NCBI GenBank assembly: GCA_030612185.1
Contig: JAUWOI010000174.1
Coordinates: 1 to 8,341, forward strand
Source of the DNA: Anaerolineae bacterium
GTDB taxonomy: Bacteria; Chloroflexota; Anaerolineae; B4-G1
DNA length: 8,341 nucleotides
Direction of reading: 5' to 3'
In this document: positions 5,052 to 8,341 of the stretch, in pieces
Position numbering within the stretch: position 1 is the stretch's first letter
How the letters are laid out: each line of letters opens with the position of its first letter
Program-made: the position numbers and the translations under genes
The notes under the pieces: generated by a model
Seen by the model: the letters and a program-made list of their open reading frames with translations, nothing else
The model's database searches: none
What the model was told of the DNA's origin: nothing

Positions 5052-6224
5052 ATGAACTGTCACGAACGAATGATCGCCGCGCTGAACCTGGGGCAGCCGG
5101 ACCGGGTGCCGGTGTTCTCCTGTACCGAGGAGCAGAACCAGATTTATGAGATTCTGGGCGGAGAGAGCGGCGCGGTGCCGCTTAGTCTCATCCAGGAGGG
5201 TTTTACCGGTACGCTGGTCAAACTGGCTGTCCCGCTGGTCAACGCCTCGGGCTGGTTCAATCGCCAGATCGAGAAGTTTATGAGCAAAAAGGTCGAAGCC
5301 GACGTCGCGATGGGCTACGACTGCTCCTGGCTGATGTATTCGGCCATCTTCAATCTGCGCGACAACCGGCAGGCCACGGACATCTACGGGCGGCTGTACG
5401 ACCTCGTCGCCGACCCAGACGGCAATATGGACACGCCCATGTACCGCGAGGGGCTGCTGACCACGCCGGAGCGGTGGGAGGCCTGGCCCCACCCCGCCCC
5501 CGACAAGTTCTACAAGACCATATATCGGGTTTTCGCCGACCTGCAGCAGCGCTACGGCGACAGCATCTACTTGATGGGCAGTCTGTGTGTGGGCATCTGG
5601 GAGAACGTCTCGCAGAAGATGGGCCTGCCGGGCTTTGCGGTGACGCTGCGCCGTGACCCGGACTTTGTGCGCCGTATGGTCAAGTACTACGAGAGACTCT
5701 ACCTGGCGGCTGTCCACGCCGCCGCCGACGCGGGGATGCCCGGCTTCGTCTACTCCGACGATATGGGCTACAAGAGTGGCCCCCAGACCTCGCCACGTGT
5801 GATGGAAGAGTTCTTCGGTCCCAGCCTGCGACGTATCGCCGACGAGGCCCATAAGCGTGGTCTCAAGATTATCATCCACTCCTGCGGCAACATCTACCAG
5901 TTGCTCGACCTGTTTGTGGATTGGGGTTTCGACGGCGTGCACTCGCTGGAACCTACGGCGGGCATAGACCTGGCCGAGGTCAAGCGGCGCGTGGGGGACA
6001 AGATGTGTATCTTCGGTAACCTGGACATCTCCCACGTGCTCAGCCACGGCACCCGCCAGGAGGTGGAGGAGGCGGTCAAGTACGCTCTGCGGGTTGCAGC
6101 CCAGGACGGCGGGTTCGTCATGGCGATGACCAACTCCCACAACGCTGTCAAAGTCGAAAACAGCCGCTGGATGATCGAGTTTACCCATCGTTACGGAACC
6201 TATCCGCTGGCGCTGGACGAATAG
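5052..6224 (+). CDS. Uroporphyrinogen decarboxylase-superfamily methyltransferase (MtaA/CmuA-like fold)
   Basis: This 390-residue protein has the UroD TIM-barrel fold used by corrinoid-dependent methyltransferases. The start NCHERMIAALNLGQPDRVPV is typical of these methyltransferase-type members and lacks the MRQAGR signature of true haem-pathway UroD. Other landmarks are YSDDMGY at 234-240, the HSCGN metal-binding-type motif at 276-280, GVHSLEP at 295-301 and FGNLD at 321-325. In methylcobalamin:CoM methyltransferases zinc is held by His-x-Cys plus a late Cys; here no Cys follows C319, so that third thiolate is missing and a MtaA-type CoM activity is doubtful. The directly following gene encodes a corrinoid protein, which supports methyl transfer between a substrate and cobalamin. 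Candidates are O-, N- or S-demethylation; the sequence does not tell. The stop codon lies inside the first unit of a 7-bp tandem repeat. Confidence 0.82.
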   Translation: MNCHERMIAALNLGQPDRVPVFSCTEEQNQIYEILGGESGAVPLSLIQEGFTGTLVKLAVPLVNASGWFNRQIEKFMSKKVEADVAMGYDCSWLMYSAIFNLRDNRQATDIYGRLYDLVADPDGNMDTPMYREGLLTTPERWEAWPHPAPDKFYKTIYRVFADLQQRYGDSIYLMGSLCVGIWENVSQKMGLPGFAVTLRRDPDFVRRMVKYYERLYLAAVHAAADAGMPGFVYSDDMGYKSGPQTSPRVMEEFFGPSLRRIADEAHKRGLKIIIHSCGNIYQLLDLFVDWGFDGVHSLEPTAGIDLAEVKRRVGDKMCIFGNLDISHVLSHGTRQEVEEAVKYALRVAAQDGGFVMAMTNSHNAVKVENSRWMIEFTHRYGTYPLALDE

Positions 6225-6281
6225 CGAATGGCGAATGGCGAATAGCGAATAGCGAATAGCGAATGGCGAATGGCGAATGGC
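6219..6281. repeat. Nine-unit tandem heptamer GAAT(A/G)GC
   Basis: Nine 7-bp units run without a break, in the order A,G,G,A,A,A,G,G,G at the variable base. The first unit supplies the last Glu codon and the TAG stop of the UroD-like gene; the last abuts the GGGGGAGG of the next ribosome binding site. The array therefore fills the spacer between the two genes. Confidence 0.9.
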
Positions 6282-6284
6282 GGG

Positions 6285-6289
6285 GGAGG
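6285..6289 (+). promoter_or_regulatory. Ribosome binding site deciding the start at 6296
   Basis: GGAGG, within a run GGGGGAGG (6282-6289), is 6 bases before the ATG at 6296. The frame is open back to 6263, but the extra codons would be made of the heptamer array. Confidence 0.7.
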
Positions 6290-6295
6290 CATGCT

Positions 6296-6955
6296 ATGAA
6301 TAATATAGGGGAAGCCGTTGGGCGTGTGCTGGAGACGGTGGTTGATCTGGACATTGACGGGGTGGCGGCACGGGTGCGCGAGGCACTGCGGGCTGGAGCC
6401 GCGCCGCTGGATGTGCTGAACGATGGCCTCAGCGCCGGGATGCGCGCAGTGGGCGAGCGCTTTGAGGCTGGCGAATACTACCTGACCGAACTCGTATTGG
6501 CGGGCGAGGTGATGAAGGAGGGCCTGGCCCCTCTGGAGCCGTTGTTGAAGGAGGCTGACCTCCGTGGCAAGGGCACCATCGTGCTGGCGACGGGGGAGGG
6601 GGACATCCACAACATCGGCAAGAACCTGGTGGGCACGATGTTACGCGCGGCAGGGTTCGAGGTCGTGGACCTGGGGACGGACGTCCCGGCTGTGCGCATA
6701 GTCGAGGCGGTGCAGCAGCATGGGGCCGGCGTGGTGGCGCTCTCGGTGCTGCTCACGCCGATGGTGGGCCAACTGCAGACGGTGGTCGAGGCGTTCACCA
6801 AGGCGGGGAGACGCTCCCAGGTGAAGATCGTCATCGGAGGAGCGTGCACCACCCCACGCCTGGCCGAGGAGATGGGCTGCGATGCCTACGGCGCGGACGC
6901 GGTGGCGGCGGTGCGTATTTGTGAGGGGTTGCTGGCAGAAGGAAGTACACAATGA
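6296..6955 (+). CDS. Corrinoid (cobalamin-binding) methyl-carrier protein, MtbC/MttC-like
   Basis: This 219-residue cytoplasmic protein carries a methyl group on the cobalt of bound B12. Residues 1-88 form the helical cap domain of methionine-synthase type (GLSAGMRAVGERFEAGEYYLTELVLAGEVM). Residues 90-219 form the B12-binding Rossmann domain, with the diagnostic D-x-H-x2-G as GDIHNIGKN at 102-110, so His105 is the lower cobalt ligand. ALSVLLT at 148-154 and IGGACTT at 180-186 line the nucleotide tail. The length and all key residues are normal for the family. It follows the UroD-like methyltransferase, its expected partner, after the heptamer array, and overlaps the Memo-like gene by four bases (ATGA). 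No reductive activator gene is in the window, so cobalt(II) reactivation must be encoded elsewhere. Confidence 0.92.
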   Translation: MNNIGEAVGRVLETVVDLDIDGVAARVREALRAGAAPLDVLNDGLSAGMRAVGERFEAGEYYLTELVLAGEVMKEGLAPLEPLLKEADLRGKGTIVLATGEGDIHNIGKNLVGTMLRAAGFEVVDLGTDVPAVRIVEAVQQHGAGVVALSVLLTPMVGQLQTVVEAFTKAGRRSQVKIVIGGACTTPRLAEEMGCDAYGADAVAAVRICEGLLAEGSTQ

Positions 6956-8175
6956 ACCAATCACCTGATCACTTCCCCAAACTGCGAGCCGTTGATGCCC
7001 GCCCGGTCGTTCAGGGCGGGCGGCCATCCATCCTGCTGCGCGATCCGCTGCAACTGGCCGATAAGACGGTGGTCATTCCGCAGCAATTGGCCCCATTGTT
7101 GGCGCTGTGCGATGGGACGCGGGACAGCAGCGGTTTGCGCGCATCACTTGCCGTGCGATTCGGACTGCGCATCGGGCTGGATGTGCTGGAGCAAGTACTG
7201 ACCGCGTTCGACGAGGCGCTGCTGTTGGACAATGACCGTTTTGTCCAGGCGCGAGAACGAGCGCTGGCCGAATACCGCCATGCCCCCTTCCGGCCGCCCG
7301 TCCTGGCCGGGCAGTCGTACCCGGCCGATATAGACGAACTGCGACATCTGCTGGAAGGCTACTTCGAGACCGTGGACGACGTGAGCCCTGGCCCGCCCGA
7401 CGGCCGTGGCCTGGTTTGCCCGCACATTGACTACGCGCGCGGCGGGCCGGTGTATGCCCGCGTCTGGAAGCGTGCGGCGGAGATGGTCAAAGCGGCCGAA
7501 CTGGTGGTGCTCTTGGGCACCGACCACTTTGGCGGAGATGGCTGGCTGACGTTAACGCGCCAGCACTACGCGACGCCGTTCGGGGTGTTGCCGACGGCGT
7601 GTGGGGTCGTGGAAACGCTGGCCGGGGCGCTGGGTGGGGAAACAGCCTTCGCTGACGAACTCCACCATCGCAGCGAACATTCCATCGAACTGGCGGCGGT
7701 CTGGCTGCACTACGTGCGCGAGGGGCAGCCGTGCGAATTGGTGCCGATTCTGTGTGGTTCGTTTGGCCACTTCGTGCGGGGCAAGGCAGAGCCGGGGCAC
7801 GACACGGTCATCAAGACACTGCTGGAAACACTCACACAGGCGACGGCCGGGCGGCGGGTGATCGTCGTGGCAGCGGGTGACCTCTCGCACGTCGGCCCGG
7901 CGTTCGGCGGCCAACCGCTGGACCTCGTGGGGCGCGCCCGGCTGCAGGCGGCCGACGATGAACTGATTGAGCGAATGTGCGCGGGCGACGACAGCGGGTT
8001 CTTCACGGCGATCAAGCGCGAGGGGGACCGGCGGAATGTGTGCGGGTTGCCGCCTATCTACCTGGCGCTGCGAATGCTGAGCCCGGTTCAAGGGGAGCGA
8101 GTGGCCTACGATCGCTGTCCAGCCGATCAGAACGGCACGTCATTCGTGTCAATATGCGGCATCCTGTTCAGATAA
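6952..8175 (+). CDS. Memo family protein (AmmeMemoRadiSam system protein B-like) with extra N-terminal domain
   Basis: The 407-residue product has a Memo domain from about residue 113 to 407. Metal-site positions known from human MEMO1 appear conserved: His158 in CPHIDYARGG, His192 in LGTDHFGG, His243 in RSEHSIE, Asp310 and His313 in AAGDLSHVG, and Cys364 in NVCGLPPIY. The fold is related to LigB-type extradiol dioxygenases, and the site probably binds iron or copper; the reaction of bacterial Memo proteins is not established to my knowledge. Residues 1-105 form an added region with an LRDPLQLADKTVVIP start and a helix-rich LCDGTRDSSGLRASL segment, loosely like PqqD-type winged-helix modules; that is tentative. 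The ATG overlaps the stop of the corrinoid gene (ATGA), implying translational coupling. The AMMECR1 and radical-SAM partners of AmmeMemoRadiSam are not in the window. Confidence 0.88.
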   Translation: MNQSPDHFPKLRAVDARPVVQGGRPSILLRDPLQLADKTVVIPQQLAPLLALCDGTRDSSGLRASLAVRFGLRIGLDVLEQVLTAFDEALLLDNDRFVQARERALAEYRHAPFRPPVLAGQSYPADIDELRHLLEGYFETVDDVSPGPPDGRGLVCPHIDYARGGPVYARVWKRAAEMVKAAELVVLLGTDHFGGDGWLTLTRQHYATPFGVLPTACGVVETLAGALGGETAFADELHHRSEHSIELAAVWLHYVREGQPCELVPILCGSFGHFVRGKAEPGHDTVIKTLLETLTQATAGRRVIVVAAGDLSHVGPAFGGQPLDLVGRARLQAADDELIERMCAGDDSGFFTAIKREGDRRNVCGLPPIYLALRMLSPVQGERVAYDRCPADQNGTSFVSICGILFR

Positions 8176-8195
8176 GTGTAGAACAACGGTAGACG

Positions 8196-8242
8196 TTCAT
8201 AACTTCATCACATTTCCCACACTTCCTCATAATTTCTTCACA
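8196..8242 (+). promoter_or_regulatory. Possible PhoB/OmpR-type tandem operator
   Basis: TTC-centred words recur roughly every helical turn: TTCAT at 8196 and 8204, TTTCCCACA at 8213, CTTCCTCATA at 8222 and TTTCTTCACA at 8233. The array ends 9-10 bases before a CATACT -10 box with no good -35 box, the arrangement expected when an OmpR/PhoB-family activator replaces the -35 element. Confidence 0.35.
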
Positions 8243-8248
8243 GGTTTG

Positions 8249-8257
8249 TGGCATACT
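8249..8257 (+). promoter_or_regulatory. Extended -10 element for the gene starting at 8332
   Basis: TG (8249-8250), one base and CATACT (8252-8257) form an extended -10. At a 17-base spacing the -35 position reads ATAATT, which is poor, so help from an activator is likely. A start near 8264 gives a leader of about 68 bases. Confidence 0.4.
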
Positions 8258-8270
8258 GGAGCCAGATGTG

Positions 8271-8321
8271 AGGAGGTGGGTGCCGCCTTGGCCGGCCTCC
8301 TGAAACACAAATCTGAGGAGG
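8271..8321 (+). promoter_or_regulatory. Possible RBS-sequestering leader hairpins
   Basis: CCTCCT (8296-8301) can pair either with AGGAGG at 8271-8276 or with AGGAGG at 8316-8321, which is the ribosome binding site of the gene starting at 8332. The two 6-bp stems exclude each other, so the leader could switch between open and closed forms. Confidence 0.3.
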
Positions 8322-8331
8322 GAGATGTACT

Positions 8332-8341
8332 ATGGATAGAC
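8332..8341 (+). CDS. Start of a gene leaving the window (product unknown)
   Basis: The ATG at 8332 begins Met-Asp-Arg and runs off the right edge. GAGGAGGGAG (8315-8324) precedes it by 7 bases. The nearby ATG at 8325 is rejected because its frame stops after four codons. The gene is about 156 bases from the Memo-like stop and has its own promoter-like signals, so it is probably a separate unit. Nothing can be said of its function. Confidence 0.55.

Noticed and set aside
5025..6188. Long minus-strand open frame antisense to the UroD-like gene
   Set aside because: It is a GC-rich shadow frame with no domain; the plus strand has clear family motifs throughout.

Overview
The window looks like a metagenomic contig or chromosome piece from an anaerobic, fairly GC-rich bacterium. 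A Chloroflexota/Anaerolineae-type organism is my best guess, but this is inference from gene content (ferredoxin-type thiamine enzyme, corrinoid methyl transfer, Memo protein) and from intergenic DNA packed with short palindromes and degenerate repeats. No rRNA, tRNA, CRISPR array or intact insertion sequence was seen.

Layout. Positions 1-473 hold no firm gene, only a possible broken Cys-rich mini-ORF on the minus strand (132-296). A DRG/OBG-like GTPase with a C-terminal TGS domain lies on the minus strand (474-1499). Positions 1500-2101 are a repeat-rich divergent intergenic region: CACGGAT-type repeats, a 48-bp array of inverted 12-mers, a perfect 15-bp palindrome, and a good sigma70-like promoter (2036-2064). 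From 2102 five genes run on the plus strand: an IorA-like thiamine-diphosphate oxidoreductase subunit without the usual ferredoxin domain (2102-3754), a TMADH/Old-Yellow-Enzyme-type flavin oxidoreductase without the C-terminal pyridine-nucleotide domains (3899-5032), a UroD/MtaA-superfamily methyltransferase (5052-6224), a cobalamin-binding corrinoid protein (6296-6955), and a Memo/AmmeMemoRadiSam-B-like protein with an extra N-terminal domain (6952-8175). After a regulatory-looking gap a further gene starts at 8332 and leaves the window.

How the genes may work together. The UroD-like protein and the corrinoid protein form the classic pair of a corrinoid methyl-transfer system. The Memo-like gene overlaps the corrinoid gene by 4 bp, so the two are probably translationally coupled. 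The flavoprotein and the IorA-like enzyme would be redox partners or would process the same substrate or its carbon skeleton. No dedicated MtmB/MttB/MtaB-type enzyme, corrinoid reactivase (RamA/RACE-like) or IorB subunit is visible, so the substrate cannot be named. The gene set is the best candidate here for an undescribed system: an anaerobic corrinoid demethylation or methyl-transfer module with a Memo-family component.

A second theme is repeats. Palindromes with different arms share a TTGCT (or AGCAA) loop, a half copy of one of them supplies the last codons and stop of the flavoprotein gene, and a 7-bp tandem repeat begins inside the stop codon of the UroD-like gene and ends at the ribosome binding site of the corrinoid gene.
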